In this document: in pieces, positions 1 through 9,229 of the stretch
How the letters are laid out: each line of letters begins with the position of its first letter
Numbering within the stretch: position 1 is the first letter of the stretch
Source: Mycolicibacterium malmesburyense
GTDB taxonomy: Bacteria; Actinomycetota; Actinomycetes; Mycobacteriales; Mycobacteriaceae
Direction: 5' to 3'
Assembly: GCF_001050015.1 (NCBI RefSeq)
Contig: NZ_CVTB01000313.1
Location: forward strand, 57,722 to 121,721
DNA: 64,000 bases
The notes under the pieces: generated by a model
Told to the model about the DNA's origin: nothing
Seen by the model: only the letters and a program-made list of their open reading frames with translations
Database searches by the model: none
Translations under genes and position numbers: made by a program

Positions 1-699
1 CGGCCCGCACGCAGCTTCGACGACCTGGACCGGGCGACCGAGATCAGCTTCGAACGCGAGACGTGGTCGGCGATCAAGGGCCGCAGCACGTTCACGGCCG
101 CATACACCGCGCCGGGCGGTCCGGACGTGTGGTGGTCGGCGCGCGCCGACCACACGATCACCAGAATCCGCATCCGGCCCGGCGAGGCGCCCCGGTCGAC
201 GGTGCTGCTGACCACCTTGGCGAATCCCACGACACCGCGCGGCTTTTCATGTCTGTTCGGCGGACAGCGCGCGGCCCTGCACGGCATCAGCCCCGTCGCC
301 GACCGCCACTACGAGCTGCCGATCGGGTCGGCGGGGGTGCTGGTCGGTGAGACCGCCGACCGCTACCCGGTCTACATGCCGTTCGACGACGTCGACGTGA
401 GCATCAACCTCGGTGACTCCCGGCTGTTCATCCAGTTCATCGTGCGGTCCGCGGCGGCGGGCGCCGTCGTCACCCTGTCCCCGCAGTTCGACGAATTCGC
501 CGGTTACGTCAACGCCAGGATCGGCGACGAGACCAAGGTTGCGTGGCCGCATGCGACGACCTATCTGGGCCCGCACCCCGGTATCGGTCGAGTCGTGTTG
601 CGCAGCAACTACATCGAGACCCCGCGCCATCGTCAGCTGCCGATCCGGCTGATCAACCCGCGTGAGGAGAGCCGCTACCAGATGGTGCTCGAGGGCTGA
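1..699 (+). CDS. eccE1: ESX-1 secretion system membrane component EccE1, C-terminal part (5' truncated by window edge)
   Basis: EccE1 is the peripheral membrane subunit of the ESX-1 type VII secretion machine in the inner membrane. Frame 1 is open from the first base to a TGA at 697-699, so the start lies outside the window. The visible 232 residues match the EccE1 (Rv3882c) C-terminus as I recall it: TWSAIKGRSTFTAAY, GGPDVWWSARADHTITRIR, PVYMPFDDVD and PHPGIGRVVLR. The next two genes are espB and espL, the same order as in M. tuberculosis. The family is about 460 residues long, so roughly half is present. Identification is strong because motif and neighbours agree. Confidence 0.93.
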   Translation, partial: RPARSFDDLDRATEISFERETWSAIKGRSTFTAAYTAPGGPDVWWSARADHTITRIRIRPGEAPRSTVLLTTLANPTTPRGFSCLFGGQRAALHGISPVADRHYELPIGSAGVLVGETADRYPVYMPFDDVDVSINLGDSRLFIQFIVRSAAAGAVVTLSPQFDEFAGYVNARIGDETKVAWPHATTYLGPHPGIGRVVLRSNYIETPRHRQLPIRLINPREESRYQMVLEG

Positions 700-725
700 G
701 CCGACATGCGGGCGCAGGGGTAGCG

Positions 726-2252
726 ATGGGCGAGGTTCAGCGGGTCGAACCGGCGGAACTCACCAAGCAGTCCGCCGAGATGCGCGGTGTCGACTGGCAC
801 AACCCCTTTGCCCGAACGGTGGCGCCGCCGGACGCGTTGCCGTCCTCGGCCGCCGCCGTCGCCAACCTGAACGCCAACGCGCAGTCGCTGCTGGAGTTCC
901 AGCGGTGGGCCGAGACGGAGAACCAGCGCATCGCCGAGACGCTGCAGATCGCCGCCGACGCCTACACCCGGGTCGACGAAACATGCGGCAGGGCAATCGA
1001 AGATCCGGCCCGCCAGGCGGCGGTCGAATCGATCGTGGTGCCCGCTCCGGCGACGCCGCCACCCGCACCGCCCCATCCCGTCGGTGCGCCGCAGCGCGTC
1101 GATGCGGGCGGCTACAGCGACGTCCACAACACCCAGGCCGACCTGACCGCCGGCGACGACGGCGCCTCGCTGAAGGCGGCGCTGCTGCAGTGGGGACTGG
1201 CCGCCAGCCGCATCCGGGACAACGCGCCGCGGCCGCCCAGCGGGGACTGGGAGGGCCGGGCCGCCGACGCGGCCTACGCCAGGATGGCCGAGTTCGGGGG
1301 TTGGCTGGAGCAGCTCGCCGAGGGCTGGCGGGACCTGGCGGAGGCTGCGGCGAAAATCGTTGCCGCCCATGACGCCGCGAAGGCCGAACACGCGGGCATT
1401 CATGGTGAGTACGTGAGTCTGGAAACGCAACTGCGCCAGCTCGCGGCGCAGACGACGGTCGGCGGCGGCCTGGCGGCGCGTGACGAGATGGCGCGAATCC
1501 AGAACCGGTTGCAGGAACTGCAGCAGCGGTCCGACGAGGTGCGTCGCGAGTACGCGAGCGGTGCGACGTTCTCGCCGGTCCGGCCTGAGATGCCGGCGGC
1601 CCGGGGCGCCGACAGCGCCGGCGCCGCCGGTGCTCCCGGCGGCGGAGGCCGGCCCGCCGGCGATCCCGCGGGGTTGGCCCAGCAGATGGCCCCGTCGTTT
1701 GGCCGGCGGGCAGGCGCGACCGCGGACAAACCCGGCGGTGGTGCGCGCTCGGTCGGCCAGCCGGGTGGCGGCGCACCGGCCGGAGACGGCGCGCAGTCGG
1801 GCGGAAGTGGTTCGGGCGGCGGCACATCCGCCGGGGCGCCCGGTCCACCGATGCGCACGCCGACGACGGATCCGCGTGTCCGTCCCGCCGCGGCGAGCGG
1901 CGGGGCCGGGGCCGGCCGCGGCGGTGGAGGCGCGGGAGGCGGCGGGATGCCCGCGACCCCGATGTCGGCGCCGGTGACGGCGGAGACGGTCGCGCCCGCG
2001 CCGAGCGCCCCGGCCGTTGCGGGTGCCGCACCGGGATCGGCGACGGACGGGCGCGCGATGGCCGGGATGGGGGGCATGGCGCCGATGGCCCACGGCGCGG
2101 GGGCCCCGCAGGGCAAGGAGAAGCGGCGCGATCCCAAGGTCGCCCCCGACGAGTCCCTCTACACCGAGGACCGGCCGTGGACCGAGGCGGTCATCGGGAA
2201 CCACAGGCGCAGAAGAGCCCTCGACGACCACGGGAGTCGAGAAGACCAGTGA
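726..2252 (+). CDS. espB: ESX-1 secreted protein EspB (PE/PPE-like)
   Basis: EspB is a secreted ESX-1 substrate that folds like a fused PE-PPE pair and forms ring-shaped oligomers. The 508-residue product has an N-terminal helical region with the export signal YxxxD at Y80-D84 (YTRVD). The WxG-type turn is at W175-G177 (WEG). A PPE-like helical half runs to about residue 280. A long Gly/Ala/Pro-rich low-complexity tail follows (about 285-470) and the end is charged. The M. tuberculosis protein is about 460 residues and is trimmed by MycP1 in its C-terminal part; a similar fate is inferred here. It lies 26 bases after eccE1 and overlaps espL. Confidence 0.9.
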   Translation: MGEVQRVEPAELTKQSAEMRGVDWHNPFARTVAPPDALPSSAAAVANLNANAQSLLEFQRWAETENQRIAETLQIAADAYTRVDETCGRAIEDPARQAAVESIVVPAPATPPPAPPHPVGAPQRVDAGGYSDVHNTQADLTAGDDGASLKAALLQWGLAASRIRDNAPRPPSGDWEGRAADAAYARMAEFGGWLEQLAEGWRDLAEAAAKIVAAHDAAKAEHAGIHGEYVSLETQLRQLAAQTTVGGGLAARDEMARIQNRLQELQQRSDEVRREYASGATFSPVRPEMPAARGADSAGAAGAPGGGGRPAGDPAGLAQQMAPSFGRRAGATADKPGGGARSVGQPGGGAPAGDGAQSGGSGSGGGTSAGAPGPPMRTPTTDPRVRPAAASGGAGAGRGGGGAGGGGMPATPMSAPVTAETVAPAPSAPAVAGAAPGSATDGRAMAGMGGMAPMAHGAGAPQGKEKRRDPKVAPDESLYTEDRPWTEAVIGNHRRRRALDDHGSREDQ

Positions 2253-2587
2253 GCGACGAGATGCATCCCGAGGTCGCCGCCGTGCTCCGGCAGGCGCAGC
2301 GGCTGCAGTCGCTGATGGACGACCAGCTGCGCCGAATGGACACTCAGACCTTCACGGGTACCGATGAATCCGAAACCGTGGAGGTGACGCTCGACGGTCA
2401 CCATCACCTGACGGGTGCCGCCATCGAGGACGGGCTGCTGCGCCTCGGTGTCGAAGAGGTGCAGAAGCGGCTCAACGAGGCGCTGCACGAGGCGACCGCC
2501 GCGGCCACCGCGTCGCTCGAGGCCGACCGCGACCGGATCGACGCCGCCGTCGCCGAAATCACCGAAATCGCCGACGGAAACCGCTAG
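2249..2587 (+). CDS. espL: EspL, YbaB/EbfC-like ESX-1 associated protein
   Basis: EspL is a small YbaB/EbfC-fold protein encoded beside espB; in M. tuberculosis it stabilises ESX-1 substrates. The GTG start at 2249 overlaps the espB stop as GTGA, so the two are probably translationally coupled. The product is 112 residues, close to the usual length of about 115. It has an amphipathic helical N-terminus (HPEVAAVLRQAQRLQSLMDD), a central strand region (ETVEVTLDGHHHLTGAAIED) and an acidic helical C-terminus, as in YbaB proteins. Its stop overlaps the stop of the convergent metallohydrolase gene by four bases. No espK is seen downstream, so the ESX-1 locus ends here in this window. Confidence 0.88.
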   Translation: MSDEMHPEVAAVLRQAQRLQSLMDDQLRRMDTQTFTGTDESETVEVTLDGHHHLTGAAIEDGLLRLGVEEVQKRLNEALHEATAAATASLEADRDRIDAAVAEITEIADGNR

Positions 2588-3078
2588 CGCACACCCTCTT
2601 TCGCGTACACGACGCGCAGCACGTGGGCGACCTCGGGGCCCATCACCGTCTCGGCGAGTTCGCAGAAGGTGGCCACGAACTGCGGCCCGTGCGGAGGAGC
2701 GACGTCGCAGAGGTGATGCGCGATCTCGTGCAGCACCACCAATTCGCGTAAGGCCCAACGGGTTTGAACCTCGGGAACGGCGATGGCCGCGCCGTCACCG
2801 TCGACCTCGTAGTGCGCCGCGCCGGCCCCGCGCCTGGGCCGCACGCCGAGCGGAGCCGCCCGGGGCCACCGTTGCCGCACCGCAGGATGGGACAGCACGT
2901 CGTCGACATACCGCTGCACCGACTCCACCGAGGCGAAGCGCGCCTCGGGCGGCAGCGTCAACGAGGTGCCGAAGAACTCGATGACCCGATTGCCGTGCTC
3001 GGCGGCCCTGTCGAACAAGGTCCGGACGAACTCCTCGGCGGCGTAGACCTTCGCCCGCTGGGTATCGCGCGGCGTCAC
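2584..3078 (-). CDS. TIGR04338-type metallohydrolase (Rv0185 homologue)
   Basis: This 164-residue protein is a putative zinc metallohydrolase. It carries a clear HExxH motif, HEIAHHL, in the C-terminal third, followed by HGPQF, which could supply the third ligand. The substrate is unknown. The GTG start at 3078 overlaps the stop of the upstream DUF2786 gene as GTGA. A longer reading upstream would run through that gene and is not used. Order and pairing match Rv0184-Rv0185 of M. tuberculosis. The family assignment rests on the motif and synteny; the enzymatic role is inferred. Confidence 0.82.
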   Translation of the reverse strand: MTPRDTQRAKVYAAEEFVRTLFDRAAEHGNRVIEFFGTSLTLPPEARFASVESVQRYVDDVLSHPAVRQRWPRAAPLGVRPRRGAGAAHYEVDGDGAAIAVPEVQTRWALRELVVLHEIAHHLCDVAPPHGPQFVATFCELAETVMGPEVAHVLRVVYAKEGVR

Positions 3079-3848
3079 GTCCGGCCGGAGGCCCTGCCGT
3101 TGCCGGGCAGCGCGGAGCGGGCGCTCGCGAGTTCCGGGCTGGGCCCGAGCCTGGCCTTGCGCCCGGCGCGGTCGCCCGCGCGGCGAGCGGCCGAGGAGTA
3201 GCCGGCCGTCGCGCTGGTCGCCCGCCAGGTGCCGCGCGCCTCCGACGTCTGTCGGTAGAAGTCGCGTAGCTCGAGGTCCTTGTCCCGCAATGCGATCGCG
3301 GTCCCGGGCCGGCTGTCGCGGCTGTTCGTCGCTTCCCGCCGCGCCTCCTCCCGCGCCTCGGCCAGCCGCTGGCCGATGCGGGCGCCGAACGCCAGCTGAA
3401 AGTTGATGCGGGCGGTGATGGTGGGGGTGGGGCGGTGGGCGCCCGACTCGATGTAGGCCTGCGAGGCCTTGACCATCTGCGTCACCAGGCTCGCGTACAG
3501 CGCGTGGCTGGAGTCGATGTCCTCGGGGAAGCCATAGGCGTAGACGAACGTCGAGTTCGACGCGACATCGCACTTCACGTCGTTGGCAAGCGCGATCACC
3601 GTGAACAACTGGACGTAGGTGCGCAAGCCCCGGGTACCGGCATCGCCGATCGTGATGGTGCGCTGTATCGGCATCTGCGCCTTGGTGCGTTGATCGGAGT
3701 GCGACCGCGCCACGGCGAGATCGATCGAGGTGGCCGTCGCCAGTCGCTGCGCGGCGGCCATGAACGCGTCGGCCTCGTGCGGGTTGTCGGTGCCCTCGGC
3801 CTGGCGCAGCAGGGCGGCGATGCGGGCCAGCATCTTGTCGTCAGTCAT
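3075..3848 (-). CDS. DUF2786 domain protein (Rv0184 homologue)
   Basis: This 257-residue protein begins MTDDKMLARIAALLRQAEGT, the typical start of a DUF2786 domain (short helical motif with KIxxLLxxAEgT character). The middle is mixed alpha/beta, and the C-terminus is basic and Ser/Arg-rich. Function is unknown; the domain is often found beside metallohydrolases of the type encoded just downstream. The ATG at 3848 was chosen because an upstream in-frame start would overlap the preceding lipoprotein gene; with this start the gap is 16 bases. Its stop is coupled to the metallohydrolase start. Confidence 0.82.
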   Translation of the reverse strand: MTDDKMLARIAALLRQAEGTDNPHEADAFMAAAQRLATATSIDLAVARSHSDQRTKAQMPIQRTITIGDAGTRGLRTYVQLFTVIALANDVKCDVASNSTFVYAYGFPEDIDSSHALYASLVTQMVKASQAYIESGAHRPTPTITARINFQLAFGARIGQRLAEAREEARREATNSRDSRPGTAIALRDKDLELRDFYRQTSEARGTWRATSATAGYSSAARRAGDRAGRKARLGPSPELASARSALPGNGRASGRT

Positions 3849-3864
3849 GCGCGTCAGGTTAGGG

Positions 3865-5696
<1,832 letters not shown>

Positions 5697-5733
5697 CTAT
5701 CCGTTGTCGGACCCACTGATTAAGCTCGGCGGC

Positions 5734-6729
5734 GTGACGGTACTGGCTCACGACGTCGACGACGCGGCCAACGACAGAAGCGCCGAGAATGCCTTCCTGG
5801 CCGATGCCCAACGGTATCGCCGGGAGCTGCTGGCGCACTGCTACCGGATGACCGGCTCGCTGCACGACGCCGAGGACCTGGTGCAGGAGACCTATCTGCG
5901 CGCGTGGAAGTCGTACAAAGGCTTCCAAGGCAACTCGTCGGTGCGCACGTGGCTGTATCGGATCGCCACGAACACCTGCCTGACGGCGCTGGACAGCAGG
6001 CAGCGGCGCCCGTTGCCCACCGGTCTCGGGGCCCCGAGTTCGGATCCGCTCGACGACATCGTGGCGCGGGAGGAGGTGCCGTGGCTCGAGCCGCTGCCCG
6101 ACGACTCGAGCGACCCCTCGAACATCGTGGGCTCCCGCGAATCGGTGCGGCTGGCGTTCGTCGCGGCGCTGCAACACCTCTCCCCGCGGCAGCGCGCCGT
6201 GCTGGTGCTGCGCGAGGTGCTGCAATGGAAGGCGTCCGAGGTCGCCGATGCGGTCGGCGCGTCGACGGCCGCGGTGAACAGTCTGCTGCAGCGGGCGCGG
6301 GCACAGCTCGACGCCGTCGGCCCCAGCGAAGACGACGAGCTGCGGCCGCCTGAGTCGCCGGAGGCCCAGGACCTGCTGACGCGCTACATCGCCGCGTTCG
6401 AGACCTACGACATGGACAAGCTGGTCGAGTTGTTCACCGAGGACGCCGTATGGGAGATGCCGCCGTTCGACGGCTGGTACCAGGGTCCGGAGAACATCGT
6501 GCAGCTGTCGAAGCGCCACTGCCCGGCCGAGGGTCCCGGCGATATGCGGTTCGTCCCGACCACGGCCAACGGTCAGCCCGCCGCGGCGTTGTACATGCTC
6601 AACCGGGAGACCGGCGTCCACGAGGCGTTCCAAATGCACGTGCTCGACGTGACCGCGCGCGGCATCGCCCACGTCGTCGCATTCCACGCCCCCACCTTCG
6701 CCGCGTTCGGGCTCGCCGACACGGTCTGA
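5734..6729 (+). CDS. sigG: ECF sigma factor SigG with SnoaL-like C-terminal domain
   Basis: SigG is an extracytoplasmic-function (ECF) sigma factor of the ECF41-like type, with a C-terminal regulatory domain. The 331-residue product shows region 2 (residues 28-94, with YRRELLAHCYRMTGS and AEDLVQETYLRAW), region 4 (about 144-195, with SPRQRAVLVLREVL and a helix-turn-helix ending NSLLQRARAQL), and a SnoaL/NTF2-like domain from about 210 onward (TYDMDKLVELFTEDAVWEMPP). The GTG start at 5734 leaves room for a promoter before the divergent lipase. An upstream reading from 5635 would overlap the lipase and is not preferred. In M. tuberculosis sigG is linked to the DNA damage response. Confidence 0.9.
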   Translation: MTVLAHDVDDAANDRSAENAFLADAQRYRRELLAHCYRMTGSLHDAEDLVQETYLRAWKSYKGFQGNSSVRTWLYRIATNTCLTALDSRQRRPLPTGLGAPSSDPLDDIVAREEVPWLEPLPDDSSDPSNIVGSRESVRLAFVAALQHLSPRQRAVLVLREVLQWKASEVADAVGASTAAVNSLLQRARAQLDAVGPSEDDELRPPESPEAQDLLTRYIAAFETYDMDKLVELFTEDAVWEMPPFDGWYQGPENIVQLSKRHCPAEGPGDMRFVPTTANGQPAAALYMLNRETGVHEAFQMHVLDVTARGIAHVVAFHAPTFAAFGLADTV

Positions 6730-6797
6730 GGGTCTGCGGCCAAGCGGGCCGCCGAAATGACGAGGCGAAGGCCCTATCTGCGCAGTTCACAGCGAAG

Positions 6798-6828
6798 TTG
6801 ACACCTGTTCTGGAACGTGTTCTATAGT
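6798..6828 (+). promoter_or_regulatory. promoter with KstR-like operator before the alcohol dehydrogenase
   Basis: A consensus -35 hexamer TTGACA (6798-6803) and a -10 like TATAGT (6823-6828) are separated by 19 bases. Between them lies TGGAACGTGTTCTA (6811-6824), which fits the published KstR operator pattern TnnAACnnGTTnnA exactly and overlaps the -10. KstR is the TetR-family repressor of sterol catabolism genes in mycobacteria. A protein bound here would block the promoter. The start codon of the dehydrogenase follows at 6837. Confidence 0.6.
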
Positions 6829-6836
6829 CAGCGGCC

Positions 6837-7961
6837 ATGAAGACCAAGGGCGCGCTGCTGTGGGAGCTGAATTCACCGTTCCGCATCGACGAGATCGAGA
6901 TCGGTGACCCCGTCGCCGACGAGGTACAGATCCGCATGCACGCCGCGGGCATGTGCCATTCGGACTATCACCTGACCACCGGCGCCACCCCGATCGGGCT
7001 GCCCGCGCTCGGCGGACACGAGGGCGCCGGCGTCGTCACCAAGGTCGGCAAGAACGTCACGGGCCTGGAGGAGGGCGACCACGTCATCCTGGCGTTCATC
7101 CCCGCCTGCGGTGAATGCCCGCCGTGCCTCAAGGGCTACCGGTCGCTGTGCGACCGCGGGGCGGTGCTGCTCGGCGGCAAGGCAATCGCCGACGGCACCT
7201 CGCGCGTGCACGCCGGCGGCACCGAGGTCTCGCCGATGAACCTGCTCGGCACGTTCGCGCCGTACATGACCGTGCACAAGGACTCCGTCGTCAAGATCGA
7301 CAAGGACATCCCGTTCGAGTCGGCGGCGCTGCTGGGTTGCGCGGTGCCGACGGGCTTCGGGTCGGCCACCAACGTCGCCGAGGTGAACCCGGGCGAGACC
7401 GTCGTCATCGTCGGCGTCGGCGGCATCGGCATGAGCGCGCTGCAGGGTGCGGTGATCGCGGGCGCACGCAATGTCATCGCGATCGATCCGAACGAATGGA
7501 AGCGCGAACAAGCCATCAAATTCGGCGCCACTCACGTCTATCCGTCGATGGCCGAGGCCATCGCCCCCGTCATCGACCTCACCCACGGCGTCATGGCCGA
7601 CAAGACGATCATCGCGGTGGGCGAGATGAAGGGCGAGTACATCGAAGAGGCCATGACCCTGACCACCAAGACCGGCACCTGCGTCGTGACCGGCATGGGG
7701 TCGATGATGGACGTCGACGTCAAGCTCAACCTGTTCCTGTTCACGATGTTGCAGAAGACGTTGAAGGGCAACATCTTCGGCGGCGGCAGCTCGCATGTGG
7801 AGACCCCGAAGCTGGTCGGCCTCTACAAGTCGGGCCTGCTCAACATCGACGACATGGTCACCAGGACCTACCGCCTCGAGGACATCAACTCCGGCTACCA
7901 GGACATGCTCGACGGCCGCAACATCCGCGGCGTCGTCACCTACGACGAGGCGGACTGGTAG
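6837..7961 (+). CDS. zinc-type alcohol dehydrogenase, NDMA-dependent family
   Basis: This is a medium-chain, zinc-dependent alcohol dehydrogenase of the actinobacterial class that keeps its nicotinamide cofactor tightly bound and is assayed with NDMA as acceptor. The 374-residue product has the catalytic zinc ligands Cys40 (GMCHSD) and His61-Glu62 (GHEGAG). The structural zinc cysteines are C91, C94, C97 and C105. The Rossmann motif is GVGGIG. It oxidises an alcohol to an aldehyde in the cytosol; the natural substrate is not evident. The KstR-like site in its promoter hints at a role in sterol or related lipid side-chain use. Its 3' end overlaps the convergent marR-type gene by 26 bases. Confidence 0.88.
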   Translation: MKTKGALLWELNSPFRIDEIEIGDPVADEVQIRMHAAGMCHSDYHLTTGATPIGLPALGGHEGAGVVTKVGKNVTGLEEGDHVILAFIPACGECPPCLKGYRSLCDRGAVLLGGKAIADGTSRVHAGGTEVSPMNLLGTFAPYMTVHKDSVVKIDKDIPFESAALLGCAVPTGFGSATNVAEVNPGETVVIVGVGGIGMSALQGAVIAGARNVIAIDPNEWKREQAIKFGATHVYPSMAEAIAPVIDLTHGVMADKTIIAVGEMKGEYIEEAMTLTTKTGTCVVTGMGSMMDVDVKLNLFLFTMLQKTLKGNIFGGGSSHVETPKLVGLYKSGLLNIDDMVTRTYRLEDINSGYQDMLDGRNIRGVVTYDEADW

Positions 7962-8400
7962 CCAGTCGCTCGGCCACCGACCGCAGAACCTCGTCGAACG
8001 CCCGCAACTGGGCGGTGCTCAGCCCCTCGAACACGGTGCGCCGCACGAGTTCGGCATGCCCCGGTGCCGCGGTGCTCAACGCCGCGAGCCCCGCGTCGGT
8101 GATCACCACGCTCGCGCCGCGGCGGTCGTCGTCGCTGCCGCGGCGCTCGACCAGTTCGCGCCCGCGCATCCGGCGCAGTTGGTGCGACAGCCTGCTCTGC
8201 TCCCACGACAGCGCGTCGGCCAGGTCGTTGATGCGTTGCGGCCCGCGTTCGGACAGCGCGACGAGCACTTCGTAGTCCGCCAGCGACAGTTCGCAGTCCC
8301 GCTGGAGTTGCCGGTGCATCGCGGTCTGCAGCCGGCTGCTCACCGTCAGGTACCTGCGCCAGACCTCTTGTTCGCGCTTCGTCAGCCACACGGAATACAT
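7936..8400 (-). CDS. MarR-family transcriptional regulator
   Basis: This 154-residue winged-helix repressor shows the MarR pattern: an N-terminal dimer helix, the recognition region LSLADYEVLVALSE...RINDLADALSWEQSRLSHQLRRM, and the wing GRELVERRGSDDDRRGASVVITDAG. It is divergent from the pirin gene with 67 bases between them, a common arrangement in which the regulator controls itself and its neighbour. The inducer is unknown. The start at 8400 fits an upstream region free of other genes. Confidence 0.85.
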   Translation of the reverse strand: MYSVWLTKREQEVWRRYLTVSSRLQTAMHRQLQRDCELSLADYEVLVALSERGPQRINDLADALSWEQSRLSHQLRRMRGRELVERRGSDDDRRGASVVITDAGLAALSTAAPGHAELVRRTVFEGLSTAQLRAFDEVLRSVAERLATSPPRRR

Positions 8401-8467
8401 GACACATCATCTATGTTGTGGCGTCCAGTAGCCCCACCTAGGCTGGGCGCCGAACGAGAGGTAAGCC
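8401..8467. promoter_or_regulatory. divergent marR-pirin control region
   Basis: This short intergenic region separates two divergent genes. It contains an imperfect inverted repeat around 8402-8418 (ACACAT, a short spacer, then ATGTTGT), a plausible MarR dimer site. A purine-rich ribosome site GAGAGG lies at about 8457-8462, just before the pirin ATG. No consensus promoter boxes are obvious. Confidence 0.35.
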
Positions 8468-9229
8468 ATGAACGCCCCCACCGTCGACATCCGGCGCGCC
8501 GATGGCCGCGCGGCGACCACGATCTCCTGGCTGAACTCCAAGCACTCGTTCTCGTTCGGTAGCCACTACGAGCCGGAGAACACCCATCACGGCCTGCTGC
8601 TGGTCAACAACGACGACATCGTGGAACCGGGCACCGGCTTTGACACCCACCCGCACCGGGACATGGAGATCGTCACCTGGGTGCTGCGGGGATCGCTGGT
8701 GCATCAGGACTCGACCGGCAACTCCGGCGTGATCTACCCCGGTCTCGCGCAACGGATGTCGGCCGGCCGGGGAATTCTGCACTCCGAGAAGAACGACTCA
8801 TGGACGTTGACGGGCGCCGAGAGCCACACCGAGCCGGTGCATTTCGTGCAGATGTGGGTGGTTCCCGACCAGTCGGGCATAGATCCGGGTTATCAGCAGC
8901 TCGAGATCGATGACGAACTGCTGCGGGGCGGTCTGGTGACGATCGCGAGCGGGATGCCCGAGCACCGCGACCAGACCGCGATCGCCATCCACAACAAGTA
9001 CGCCGCGCTGCACGGTGCCCGCATGCAGGCCGGCGACAGCGTCGAGCTACCGAACGCCCCTTACCTGCACCTGTTTGTGCCGCGCGGCGAGGTCACGCTC
9101 GAGGGCGCGGGTCCGTTGCACGAGGGCGACGCCGTCCGGTTCACGGGCACGGGTGGCCAGCGCGTCACCGCCGCCACGCCCGCCGAGGTCCTGATCTGGG
9201 AGATGCATGCGAGTTTGGCTGCGGCATAA
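8468..9229 (+). CDS. pirin family protein (Rv0181c homologue)
   Basis: Pirins are bicupin iron proteins; some bacterial members act as quercetinases or redox sensors. The 253-residue product has the N-terminal cupin metal site FDTHPHRDMEIVTWVLRG and the second half-site SAGRGILHSEKN. The shorter C-terminal cupin ends in PAEVLIWEMHA. Length and sequence style fit the Rv0181c/YhaK class. It is divergent from the MarR gene, and its last 23 bases overlap the start of the next gene, suggesting co-transcription. Its biochemical role in mycobacteria is not established. Confidence 0.85.
   Translation: MNAPTVDIRRADGRAATTISWLNSKHSFSFGSHYEPENTHHGLLLVNNDDIVEPGTGFDTHPHRDMEIVTWVLRGSLVHQDSTGNSGVIYPGLAQRMSAGRGILHSEKNDSWTLTGAESHTEPVHFVQMWVVPDQSGIDPGYQQLEIDDELLRGGLVTIASGMPEHRDQTAIAIHNKYAALHGARMQAGDSVELPNAPYLHLFVPRGEVTLEGAGPLHEGDAVRFTGTGGQRVTAATPAEVLIWEMHASLAAA

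Noticed and set aside
675..2231. Long open frame on the minus strand opposite espB (518 codons)
   Set aside because: It mirrors the Gly/Ala/Pro-rich espB sequence; the encoded residues are low-complexity Arg/Gly-rich without any family signal.
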